Shown here piece by piece: positions 8,702 through 18,300 of a stretch of DNA of 64,000 bases. A program made the translations under genes and the position numbers. Under the pieces are notes generated by a model. The model had not been told where the DNA came from. It worked only from the letters and a program-made list of their open reading frames with translations, and searched no databases. Position 1 is the stretch's first letter. Each line of letters starts with the position of its first letter. Origin of the DNA: Chitinophaga flava. Lineage in GTDB: Bacteria; Bacteroidota; Bacteroidia; Chitinophagales; Chitinophagaceae. The stretch is from positions 2,170,001 through 2,234,000 of the forward strand of contig NZ_QFFJ01000002.1 in assembly GCF_003308995.1 (NCBI RefSeq). The letters run 5' to 3'.

Positions 8702-9619
8702 ATGAAAAGCTTACTACGTCAATCTATACTGGTTGTTTCGCTTACCTTATTTTCGAATCATATTTTTGCACAAACTATTAAAGATCTGGTGGGTGTTTCA
8801 TTTACCACGCATTCAGAAAGCCAGTTCAACGATCTGCCTGAAGGCAGTGGTTTGAGTGGAAATAAATTTAAGTATAATACCTATGATGCCTGGTTGCCTT
8901 TGCCCCCGCTGCATTTCGGGAAGACCGAAATTTTTTCCAATATAAACTACCGGTTGATGGATTTTTCTTTTGACCGGTCTGAAACACAACATCTTTATCA
9001 ATTGGATAAAATTCATGAAGTAAAAGCAATGATGATCGTCAGGCATCCTATCGCGAAGAAGTGGTCGGTGCTAGGAATATTAATACCTACGCTGGCATCT
9101 GATTTTAAAAGTTCGCTTTCTTCTGATGACCTGATTGTGGATGGTATTTATGGCGTGTCCAAAAGATTCGGTAAACATTCCAACCTTGAAGTGGGCCTGG
9201 GAGTCCACGTGATGTACTCTTTCCATGAGTTTCTGATCACACCCGGGATTTCTGTAGATTACAAAAGCAATAATGGTAAGTGGATGGGACAGTTTTACTG
9301 GCCCAGGCTGAATTTTGTATATAACCTGTCTAAAAACACACAGGTGGGCATTGCGGGCTCTATTGACTGGACCAAATACAACCTGCAGAATTATAAAGAT
9401 TTTGAAGGAAAGGAAATTGATTATGCCCAGTTTTCGACTATTCATGCCGGGGTACAGTTTAACCAGCGTATCTATAAAAATTTCTGGTTCCAGTTGCAGG
9501 GAGGTATGGGACTGTTTGGAAGCTATAAACTGTTTAGTCCGCAGCATGATACTATCCGCAACTTCGGGGTGGATAATACGGTTTACGGGAAGGCTATGAT
9601 TACGTACCGGCTGAAGTGA
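8702..9619 (+). CDS. Outer-membrane beta-barrel protein, DUF6268-like
   Basis: 305 residues with a signal peptide ending at HIFAQ (about residue 24). The mature part alternates aromatic and polar residues in strands such as HLYQLDKIHEVKAMMIVRHP and FWFQLQGGMGLFGSY, typical of a small outer-membrane barrel, and ends in a strand with YRLK. It resembles the DUF6268 family of Bacteroidota; function unknown. It follows the AraC gene and ends at a strong hairpin shared with the convergent hydrolase gene. Confidence 0.6.
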   Translation: MKSLLRQSILVVSLTLFSNHIFAQTIKDLVGVSFTTHSESQFNDLPEGSGLSGNKFKYNTYDAWLPLPPLHFGKTEIFSNINYRLMDFSFDRSETQHLYQLDKIHEVKAMMIVRHPIAKKWSVLGILIPTLASDFKSSLSSDDLIVDGIYGVSKRFGKHSNLEVGLGVHVMYSFHEFLITPGISVDYKSNNGKWMGQFYWPRLNFVYNLSKNTQVGIAGSIDWTKYNLQNYKDFEGKEIDYAQFSTIHAGVQFNQRIYKNFWFQLQGGMGLFGSYKLFSPQHDTIRNFGVDNTVYGKAMITYRLK

Positions 9620-9702
9620 TGGTCTATTCCATGTTGTTGTTAACCCCACATTGGTTTTTGAAAGAATGCCTGCCCGGGATGAACTGGTAGTCTTACCTTT
9701 TT

Positions 9703-9762
9703 CAAAGTAAAATGCAAAAGTTGACAGGCATCCAATGCTGTCAACTTTTGCATTTTACTTTG
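9703..9762. terminator. 25-bp perfect inverted repeat, bidirectional terminator
   Basis: Arms 9703-9727 and 9738-9762 are perfect reverse complements (25 of 25), with a 10-base spacer. The arms end in CAAAGTAAAA / TTTTACTTTG, giving T-rich stretches on both strands. It lies between the convergent barrel and hydrolase genes, 15 bases from the hydrolase stop. The length is well above that of ordinary terminators. Confidence 0.75.
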
Positions 9763-9777
9763 ATGAAAAAAGCGGCA

Positions 9778-10659
9778 TTAAAGTTTGGCAGATAGGAAGC
9801 GGTCGATCAGGGTAGCTACCTCCTGATGATGTTCTTCGAGCAGGAAGTGGCCTCCATCCAGTAGGTGCAACTCAGCGTCCGGCAGATCTTTCAGGTATGC
9901 TTTGGCGCCGGGCACCAGGAATATCGGATCATATTTACCCCATACGATCAGGGTAGGTGGTTGATGATTCCGGAAGTATTGTTGCCAGTTGTTGTATTGC
10001 GTAAAGTTGTGCTGGTAGTTACGCAATAAGGCGGCCTGTATGTCTTTTGTGCCGGGGACCTGCATAAAGTAGTCGTCCAGGAGGTAACCATCAGGGTTTA
10101 TTCTTTCCGGATTTGTTTCGGGATGAAAATAGTTTCCCTTAATTCCTTCGAGGGAAAGCATACTATCCAATACGTTTTGCAGCGCTTCTTCATTGCCACT
10201 GTTTACGAGGGCTGCCAGTTCGTGTACCCTGGGTGCCAGCCCTTCCGTGTAGGCGTTCGCGTTCTGTATAAGGAGCGCTTCAATCAGTTCGGGTCTTTTG
10301 CTGGCAATCCTGAAACCCACTGGTCCGCCGAAGTCCTGAGCATATAAGCTGAACCGGGTTAATCCGATGGTGTCGATGAATTTTTCCATGATGAGCGCCA
10401 GCTGGTCAAATGTATATTCAAATACATCCCTGGCCGGCCGGCTGCTCAGCCCTGCACCCGGATAGTCAGGTGCGATCACATGGTATCTGGCGGACAGGTG
10501 ATTCATCAGGTTGCGATACATGTGGGACGAAGATGGAAATCCGTGTAGCAAGAGGATTACAGGGGCGTCTGCCGGACCCGCTTCGCGGTAAAAGATTTCT
10601 ACGTTGTTTACCTGTACGGTTTTAAAAGTAGCAGGGGAGAAGGTGATGGAGGTGTTCAT
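9778..10659 (-). CDS. Alpha/beta hydrolase, epoxide hydrolase/haloalkane dehalogenase-like
   Basis: 293 residues. LLLHGFPSSSHMYRN supplies the HG oxyanion region, and YAQDFGGPVG has an Asp (D109) at the nucleophile elbow where esterases have Ser. That is the mark of the epoxide hydrolase/dehalogenase branch. VWGKYDPIF (D244) and DGGHFLLEEH (H271) complete the triad. Cytoplasmic, no signal. A TetR regulator gene lies directly upstream on the same strand, and a palindrome sits 31 bases before the hydrolase ATG, so repression by that TetR is likely. Confidence 0.85.
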   Translation of the reverse strand: MNTSITFSPATFKTVQVNNVEIFYREAGPADAPVILLLHGFPSSSHMYRNLMNHLSARYHVIAPDYPGAGLSSRPARDVFEYTFDQLALIMEKFIDTIGLTRFSLYAQDFGGPVGFRIASKRPELIEALLIQNANAYTEGLAPRVHELAALVNSGNEEALQNVLDSMLSLEGIKGNYFHPETNPERINPDGYLLDDYFMQVPGTKDIQAALLRNYQHNFTQYNNWQQYFRNHQPPTLIVWGKYDPIFLVPGAKAYLKDLPDAELHLLDGGHFLLEEHHQEVATLIDRFLSAKL

Positions 10660-10691
10660 TTTTGAATGATTTTTGAAAGATTATAATTGTG

Positions 10692-10704
10692 TACTAAATG
10701 GTAC
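10692..10704. promoter_or_regulatory. Candidate TetR operator before the hydrolase gene
   Basis: TACTAAATGGTAC, within the longer inverted repeat TGTAC-N6-GTACA (10690-10705). A related 13-mer, TACTGATTAGTAC, occurs at 11344-11356 before the TetR gene (10 of 13 identical). Shared sites at both promoters are what an autoregulated TetR repressor would show. Confidence 0.5.
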
Positions 10705-10722
10705 AATATTGCTTAAAAAAAA

Positions 10723-11307
10723 TCAGGTCAGGACCTGGAGTTGAATTTCGATCAGGGGCAGCAATGTTTTTTCATCGGGATACATACGTCTGGTAACGTT
10801 CAAGCCGTTCCAGGCGGTGATAAGGTGTTTGGCCAGCAGATCGGGTCTCATGCTGTTTTTGAGTTGCCCGTGTTTTTGTGCGGCAATAATGATTTCCCGA
10901 AAGGTATCTTCCAGCTGCTGTAGCAGGCCAACGGATTTGTTCATCAGTTGTGGTTCTATGCTGGCCAGTTCCACAATAGTGTTGCCGAAGAAACAGCCGT
11001 TGTGATGCACTTTTTTGGGTGCATGGGCAATGTTGTAAAACAGGTTGCGGATCACGTCCAGCGGATTATCACTATTGGCCAGCTCTTTTATCATCCTGGC
11101 ATCGGCTTGCTGACGGAATTGCTCCAGCACTTTTTCAAACAGCTCTTTTTTCCCGCCTTTGAATGCCAGGTAAAAGCTGCCTTTCCCGATGCCCATGGCC
11201 TCCAGCAAATCTTCGGTAGACGTGGCTTCATAGCCCTTAGACCAAAATACCGCTATGGCCTTGTTAATCACTTCTTCGTTATCAAATATTTTAGGTCTTC
11301 CTGCCAT
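10723..11307 (-). CDS. TetR/AcrR-family repressor
   Basis: 194 residues. The N-terminal helix-turn-helix is clear: AIAVFWSKGYEATSTEDLLEAMGIGKGSFYLAF (quoted here in parts as AIAVFWSKGYEATST and MGIGKGSFYLAFKGG) matches the TetR consensus with the G-x-S-x-Y-x-x-F turn. The C-terminal ligand domain, with CFFGNTIVELA, is similar to TetR_C members. It is upstream of and co-directional with the epoxide-hydrolase-like gene, 63 bases apart. Likely a repressor of both, released by a small hydrophobic compound (inference). Confidence 0.85.
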   Translation of the reverse strand: MAGRPKIFDNEEVINKAIAVFWSKGYEATSTEDLLEAMGIGKGSFYLAFKGGKKELFEKVLEQFRQQADARMIKELANSDNPLDVIRNLFYNIAHAPKKVHHNGCFFGNTIVELASIEPQLMNKSVGLLQQLEDTFREIIIAAQKHGQLKNSMRPDLLAKHLITAWNGLNVTRRMYPDEKTLLPLIEIQLQVLT

Positions 11308-11343
11308 TGTATGTATCGATTGTCAAAACAAAAATAAATACTT

Positions 11344-11356
11344 TACTGATTAGTAC
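11344..11356. promoter_or_regulatory. Candidate TetR operator before the tetR-like gene
   Basis: TACTGATTAGTAC, 37 bases upstream of the TetR start, matching the palindrome at 10692-10704 at 10 of 13 positions. Outer arms TACT and AGTA are inverted repeats. Confidence 0.45.
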
Positions 11357-11372
11357 AAAATATATTTTTAAA

Positions 11373-11398
11373 TAGCCCAGGACTGAAGTCCTGGGCTA
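11373..11398 (-). terminator. Terminator of the adhesin/PorP operon
   Basis: TAGCCCAGGACT (11373-11384), two bases, AGTCCTGGGCTA (11387-11398): a perfect 12-bp stem. On the minus strand it follows the PorP/SprF stop by about 55 bases and is followed by TTTAAAAATATATTTT. Confidence 0.7.
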
Positions 11399-11451
11399 AA
11401 TTAGATTGAATTGACGATTACGGTCTGAAGCTTAAGCCCTGGCTCCTGATA

Positions 11452-12372
11452 TTATTTAAAGAGGTGAAGGGTAGCGCCTATTTCATAGGTACCATTCACA
11501 TAAGTTTTGAGGCCTCCGGTCTGGAAAGTATACATGGCCTGGATACCCAGTGTTTTCATGATGTTAACGCCCAGGCCTGTAGTGAGGCTTTTGGAGCTGT
11601 GGTACATCGTCATGATATTGGCCACATTGTCCAGGAAGGTAACATTGAAGCCGGCATCGAGGATATTGTCGTAACCTCTGATACCACGGAAACAGAGTTT
11701 AGGCTCGATGGAGGAGAGTACACTGCCCTGGGGCCGGAATCTGTAGGAGACCGCCGAAAAGAATATGCTTCCACCATTTATGCCCTCGTCTCTGTTGGTA
11801 ACCATGTTCCGGATATTGGGCAGAGAGGCCTGTATATTCAGGTGCTCGTCCGTATAGGCCATACCGTATTCCGCTTCGAAATAGTTATCGCGACGGTTGA
11901 AGGCGCCAAAGGCGGGGTCGTTCATATCGCCGTTTACATCTTTTACGTTGAGGCGTTGTATGTTCCATACGGCAGACAGGCCGAAGCTCAGCTGCTGATG
12001 AGGCTGACCCAGCGGAATGCGGTAAGCATAGCTGAGTCCCACACGCGTACGGTTGATCAGACCGGCCACATCGTTGAAGATATTCACGCCCACGCCCATA
12101 CGTTCTTCCACTTTAATATCTGCCGAAGCAAATTTGGTGACGGGCGCGCCATTCATACCATTCCACTGGTTGCGGTAAGAGGCATTGATATGCAGACCCG
12201 TATCCAGACCAGCCATCGCCGGGTTGGCGAGGTACTGATTCTGGAAATACTGTGTGCCGGAGGGTTCCAGCAATGCCTGCGAATTACCGAGTGTCTGTCC
12301 CTGGCTTTTCAGGGACAAACAGATACCGGTAAACACAATTAAAGACGTATATAGTTTCTTTATCATAATCAT
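11452..12372 (-). CDS. PorP/SprF-family outer-membrane protein
   Basis: 306 residues with a signal peptide (start at residue 1 or 3; cleavage near KSQGQ). The opening motif of the mature protein, FQNQYLANPAMAGLD, followed by YRNQWNGMNGAP, is diagnostic of PorP/SprF, a barrel family attached to type IX secretion. In SprF of Flavobacterium the protein is needed for export of the adhesin encoded just upstream. Here the same order holds: the giant type-B-signal adhesin gene ends 4 bases before this start region. It probably anchors or exports that adhesin. Confidence 0.85.
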   Translation of the reverse strand: MIMIKKLYTSLIVFTGICLSLKSQGQTLGNSQALLEPSGTQYFQNQYLANPAMAGLDTGLHINASYRNQWNGMNGAPVTKFASADIKVEERMGVGVNIFNDVAGLINRTRVGLSYAYRIPLGQPHQQLSFGLSAVWNIQRLNVKDVNGDMNDPAFGAFNRRDNYFEAEYGMAYTDEHLNIQASLPNIRNMVTNRDEGINGGSIFFSAVSYRFRPQGSVLSSIEPKLCFRGIRGYDNILDAGFNVTFLDNVANIMTMYHSSKSLTTGLGVNIMKTLGIQAMYTFQTGGLKTYVNGTYEIGATLHLFK

Positions 12373-12376
12373 ATAA

Positions 12377-15300
12377 TTAGTCTCTGATGATTGTGATGAA
12401 TCCTTTGGCTACTTTATCAGTACCGTCAATTTTCAGCAGGTAGTAATAGGTGCCTTCACTGAGCGGACGCCCGTTCAGGGTGCCATCCCAGTCATTACTA
12501 TAGTTCCTGCGATGGAATACCACGCGGCCGGTACGGTCGTAAATAGTTACTTCGTTGTTTGGATAACTGTCCAGATTACGAATTACCCATTTATCGTTTT
12601 TGCCATCACCATTCGGTGTCAGGATATTGGTAGCATCTACTTTAAAGTCTGTTGTTACTTTGATATTGATCTGTTGTACGCCTGTACATCCGTCCAGGTT
12701 GGTAGCGGTTACCTCATACGTAGTGTTCTGTAATGGCCTGATCCGGAGGGTGGCAGATTGCTGACCATCGAGGATACCGTCAGCACGGGTCCAGGTGTAA
12801 CTATTACCGCCGGTGGCTGTCAGGGTGACAATATCTCCTTTGGATATATCGCCGTTTTTATCCGATGTGATGATGATCTGTGGCTGGGCTTTCACTTTCA
12901 GCGCGAAGGTGCGGCGAAGTGTATCCACGCCACCGTTTAAGGTGCCGCCATTGTCTTTTACCGTTACGGTAATATTCGCGGTACCGCTCACATTGGGTTT
13001 CAGGCTATAGGAGAGAAGACCACCAGCATCTATGGTCAGTGTGCTGAAGAATGCCTTGTCGGACTGTACAAAGTAAGTAAGCGTTTGGCCTGCCTCCACA
13101 GGGGATGCCCCTGTGAGCTGATAGGTTTGTTTGTCTGTGATACTGCACATTACCTGGTCTGGTATAATGTCCAGCGTAGGTGCCTGGTTGACCTGAAGCA
13201 CCCGAATAGTGAATACTTTCTCGGTATACAGCCCGTTGTTCTGGGTAGTACGGATTCTGACAGCATAAGCATTCTTAACTGCATATACAAATGTGGCGTT
13301 GGTCAGCAGCTGATCACCGGAGATATTAAAGACGGCATTGTCGTCGGCGCCAGTACCTGATACCAGTGTATAGGTAAAGGTGGCTCCCGGCTCTTTCGTG
13401 ATGGTAGTGAATTTACCTACCAGTGCTCCGGCCGGAACGTTTTCGCTGACCGTTGTATTATTGATAGTGATATCTGTAGGTGCCAGTGGTACATAAACGA
13501 CAGTGATCTTCACATCCTGGGCCACACTGGTATTCAGACCATCACTAACGGTTACGGATATAGTAACGGTGGTATTTACCTTGCTGTTCAGCAGGGTTTC
13601 ATCTTTTACCGTGATCTTGCCCGTAAGAGGATCTATGCTAAAGGCTCCGGATGGGTCTGAGGCAATAGTCCAGTTCTGCAGTACACCGGATGCATCGGTA
13701 GCAGCTGCCTGTCCGATATTGGTGCCGGCAGCACTGTATTGGTTGATGTTGAACTGTTGTCCGGATGTTACTACCGGTGCTGTCATATCAGCCACTACAT
13801 TGAGGGGAGTGGAAGCCTGATTACCATTGATACCGATGTTTTTGGCTGCATCGGCCAGTATGGAAACGGTTACATTTCCATCGGTAACAGGCGTCACAGT
13901 GAATGTGTAACGGATGTTATCAGTTGTTTGTAATGTGCTGGCATTGCCATTGGTTACCTGGATACCGCTGAGGCCCAGTCCTGTTACTGCTTCACTGAAT
14001 TCGGCCTTCACGGTAAACGGTGCATTGATACGGGCCGGAGCAGTGGTAGTTACTGTAACAGTGGGGTGATTGGTGTTGACATTTACCTGATGGGTGTTTT
14101 GTACACCATTCAGTGTCAGTATTGCGTCCAGACCGGCAGCGTTCTTGATGGAGCCACCGTTGAGCAGCAGTGCGGTGCCCAGGTCAATACCGTCCATGTC
14201 CATATCTCCGTTCTGAACGGTGTAACTAAAGGAGAGGATATTAGTGCCTGAACCACCCACGTATATTGCATTAACCGTGTTAGTGCCAATGATCACCGGC
14301 AGGCTAGGAATACCGATGGTGGTTACCGGCTGGTTGAATTCCACGGTGAATACCAGTGTGTTTGTTGCATTGTAGTATCCATTGGCTGGCAGCGTTACTT
14401 TGGTGGTTGCCGGAGGAATGGTGTTCACCAATACATTGCTGGTGGATACCGCCAGTAAAGCTGTTGGTGCAGCATTTCCGGCCAGGTCTGTGAAAGTGCC
14501 TGTTGTCAGTACCAGATTGGGCGTATAGGCGATACCGTTGAGGTCCTGATCTCCGTTTTGTACGGTATAGCGGAAGATCAGTTTGTTGGTGCCGGACCCT
14601 GTGCTATAATTGGCCTGTACGTTTGTAGTGCCTATCTGTAACAGGAAGTAAGGCGTACCGCTGCTTATTTTAACCGGTTCATTATACGTTAGTTCAAAGT
14701 CGAGGTTATCACCGGTTTTGTACCAACCATTATTGGGCACCTTTAAGCTTTGCAGTGCCGGAGCGGTTTTGTCAACCGTCAGCTGCAGTGTAGTGGTAGA
14801 CGCAGTGTTACCATTTCTGGCAATGTTTATGGCGGCGTTAGCGGGTACGCTGATGGTGATAACGCCATCTGTACCAGGTGTGATAGTAGTCGTATAGGTG
14901 ATGCCGTTTGCAGATACTGGTGTGCCGGCGCTGCCATTAGTGACGATAATAGCACCGGATGTAAATCCTGTTACTGCTTCACTGAAGCTGATTGTCACAT
15001 CAAAGGCACCATTCACCAATGCCGGAGCAGCAGTGGATATGGTTACTGATGGATGTGTTGTGTTAACGATGACATTTTTGAAGTCTGCTACGTTATTCAG
15101 TATAAGTGTGGCATTGTTGCCGGCTATATCGGTGATGAGTCCTCCGCCTCCCAGAGAGATGCCTGCGCCCAGGGTAACGCCCTGAGGTGCGTCATCATCC
15201 GCTTGTACGGTGTAGGTGAAGGTCAAAGTATTGGTACCGGAACCACTTACATAGTATGCCGGTACAACACCGGAAGCCAGGTTGATGGCCATATATGGAG

Positions 15301-18300
15301 TACCGCCAACAGTATTTACATTCACGATTTCACTGAATTTCACGGTGAAAGTGAGGTTTTCATTTTCGTGATAATAACCATTTGCAGGCCCTGTAACTGC
15401 AGTTACTACTGGTGGCGTAAAATCGGCCGTCCGTTGCAGCTCATTGGAGGCGCTGTTATCGTTGTCACCAATATTCTGTGCTGCCCCGGCTGGTAGGGAA
15501 ACTTTAACCAGGCCGTCAATAGCTGGCGTTACGTCTATTGTATAGTGGATATAATCTGTGGTGTTGAGATTGTCAACAGAGGCATTGGTTGTTACAAATG
15601 AGCTGGCCGTCAATCCGATTACCTTTTCGCTGAAGGTGATATCAGCAGTGAACGAACCATTGACTACTGATGCCGCAGTCGTCGAAATGTTGACAGTTGG
15701 TATGATTGTATTTACTCTCACACCATTGAGGTTATTATCATTGGTTAACAGGAGATTGGTGGTGTTGCCATAACCATCACTCAATCTTCCGCCTGCGTCA
15801 GAGAGGTAGCTGCCAAGGGAAACACCGTCGGCGTCATTATCTCCCGGTTGTACCATATAACTGAAAGTAAGGGCTGTGCTGCCGGAACCACTTTGATAAG
15901 GGGCTTGTACAGTGGTTGTGCCAATAACAATCGGTAGGTACAGTGGGCTGGCGCCTGGTTGTACGGTAAGCGCTTTACTGAAATTGACGGTGAAAGTCAG
16001 TGTTTGGCCTGCTTTATAATAACCATCTATCGGTTGGCCTACGGAAGTTACCACCGGTACGGTATTATCAAAAGAAAAAGTTGTACTGGCAGACATATTG
16101 CCGTTGAGAGAAGCGGCGCTGGTGGAGACGTCCGTAGGTAAATTCAGATTCACAGTGCCTTTGTTGCCCGGCTGGAACAGCAGGTCGAAGGTATAGCTGG
16201 TAGTAGCGGTGGTGCTGTTAGGTGTAACATTGGTAACAGTGATACCGCCGGGAACGCCTAATGCTGTTATACTTCCTGCATTTATACCTTTCACTGGTTC
16301 ATCGAAAGATATTCCGATGCGTACGGTTGTTGCATTTACGATAACGGGAGTAGTGAAGGTCGCCACAGGCCGCTTACTATTGACCAGTACGGTGTTGTTG
16401 GCCACGTTGTTTAACGTAACAACAAGATTGTTACCAGCTGCGTCTGTGAGGGTATTACTGTTGGTGTTTATTACGCTGCCGATTGTGATGCCGTTGGAAT
16501 CATTGTCGCCATCCTGTACTGTATATCTGAAAGTCCATGAATTAGTACCAGACCCGGAAACGTATATAGCCTTTTTGAGAGAAGAACCGATTATTAAGTC
16601 CAGGGAAGGTAGAGGGCTGGGGTTAGTATACACGATTTCGCTCATATTCACGGTGAAGTCCAACGCCTTTCCGATACCATAAGTTCCAGCTGCCGGTGTT
16701 GATACGCTTAGTACAGTAGGAGGGGTAAGATCTATCTCCCACGCATACACGGAATTAGTGGAGGCGTTTCCTGCTCTGTCCACACCATTGACGGAGTAGG
16801 TATGTACACCTTCAGTCAAACCGGTTAATGTAACAGGGTTGGTAACAACTCCGAACGTGCCTGCATCCAGTTTACCATTATAGGTTTGGATCGGTTCATC
16901 AGCGGAGAACTGGAAGGTGGCTGATTGCTGGTTGGTGACCGGTGGTGGAAAGGATGAGAGAGACACTACCGGAGGTGTCTGGTCGAGTGTAATAGTTGCG
17001 CTGGTGCCACTTACGTTGCCAGCGAGATCTTCTACCTGCATATATACTTTCTTCGGACCATCACCGGCAGAAACAGTATAGGTGCTGGAAGTACTGTAGG
17101 GCTGATAGGCACTCCAGAGGGTGCTGTCAGGAGAGAAGCGCATCTGCAGCGAGGTAGGGGGATCTTCGTCGGTGGCAGACGATGTCAACGTGAGGTCCCT
17201 TAAATTCGTATACGCTGCGCCGTTATTGATGCTAAGTGATATAACCGGAGGGTTTTTATCAATACTATAAACTTCCCCTGTATTATAAGGTACGTTTGTT
17301 ACCGTGGGTATTATACCAGTACCATTTACATTCAATCTGACAGTGCCATTTCCGCTGCCGGTATTAACCACTACATTATAAGTGGTTCCGGAGCCTGAAA
17401 CGATGGCAATATATGCGCCTGTAACGCCAGTGGTGGTTAAGTTGAATGCGCTGCTTGTAATATTGACGGCACTGCTGCTGAAAGTCACTTTAAAGGTGAC
17501 TGTATTTGCATTTGAAGGAGAGGCACTGACTCTGGTGACACTGGATACGGAAGTGGTGGGAGGAGCCAGTTTGATCAGGCGTCCTCCGGCTGGCGCTGAT
17601 GCTGCACCATCGCCGGCGAAAATAGTTCCATTGCTGGTGACAGCAAGTCCCCAGGCATATATAGGAGCGTTGCTGGTTAAGCTTGTATTGATAACCGTTC
17701 CGGACTGTGTAGGGTCGGTATATTTTACTATCTGTGAGGTAGTAGAGGTAAGTAACTCGGTAGTATAGATATTGTTTGCACCATCTATGGCGAGGGCAGT
17801 CACGTTTCTACCGGTAAAGAGGGTAGTGGGGGTGTATGACGGGGCAGTCAGTTTGATGAGTGCTCCGCCTGAATTGTTTTCAAGAAAATCAGTAATATAA
17901 ATGTTTCTGTAGGAGTCAACAACAATGCCCCATGGATAGCTAGTTCCTCCACCGGGAAGGGGTACACCAGGGCTGACAACGGCACCAGGTTGGTCTTCAA
18001 GTCCTGCTCTATATCTCATTACCTGATACCTGGACGCACCATCGTATTCGAGGGTGTATATGTTGTCTAAAGCGTCTACTGTTATCGCAGAGTAATATTT
18101 GCCTGTCTGAACGACATCAACGATAGTATAAGATGGGGCTCTAAGGCGGATGATCTGTCCGTTTGCTGATGCAAAGGAATTGAGTACAAAAATATCTCCG
18201 ATGGAGTTGACTGCAATTCCCCAGGGAAAGACAGGGCTATTGCGAGAGAGTCCTGAATAGATAACAGTTCCCGTGCCTGCGCCTCCTGCGAACCTTACCA

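Noticed and set aside
11464..17768. Many long plus-strand frames opposite the PorP and adhesin genes
   Set aside because: They follow the codon pattern of the repeat-rich minus-strand genes and show no domain motifs of their own.
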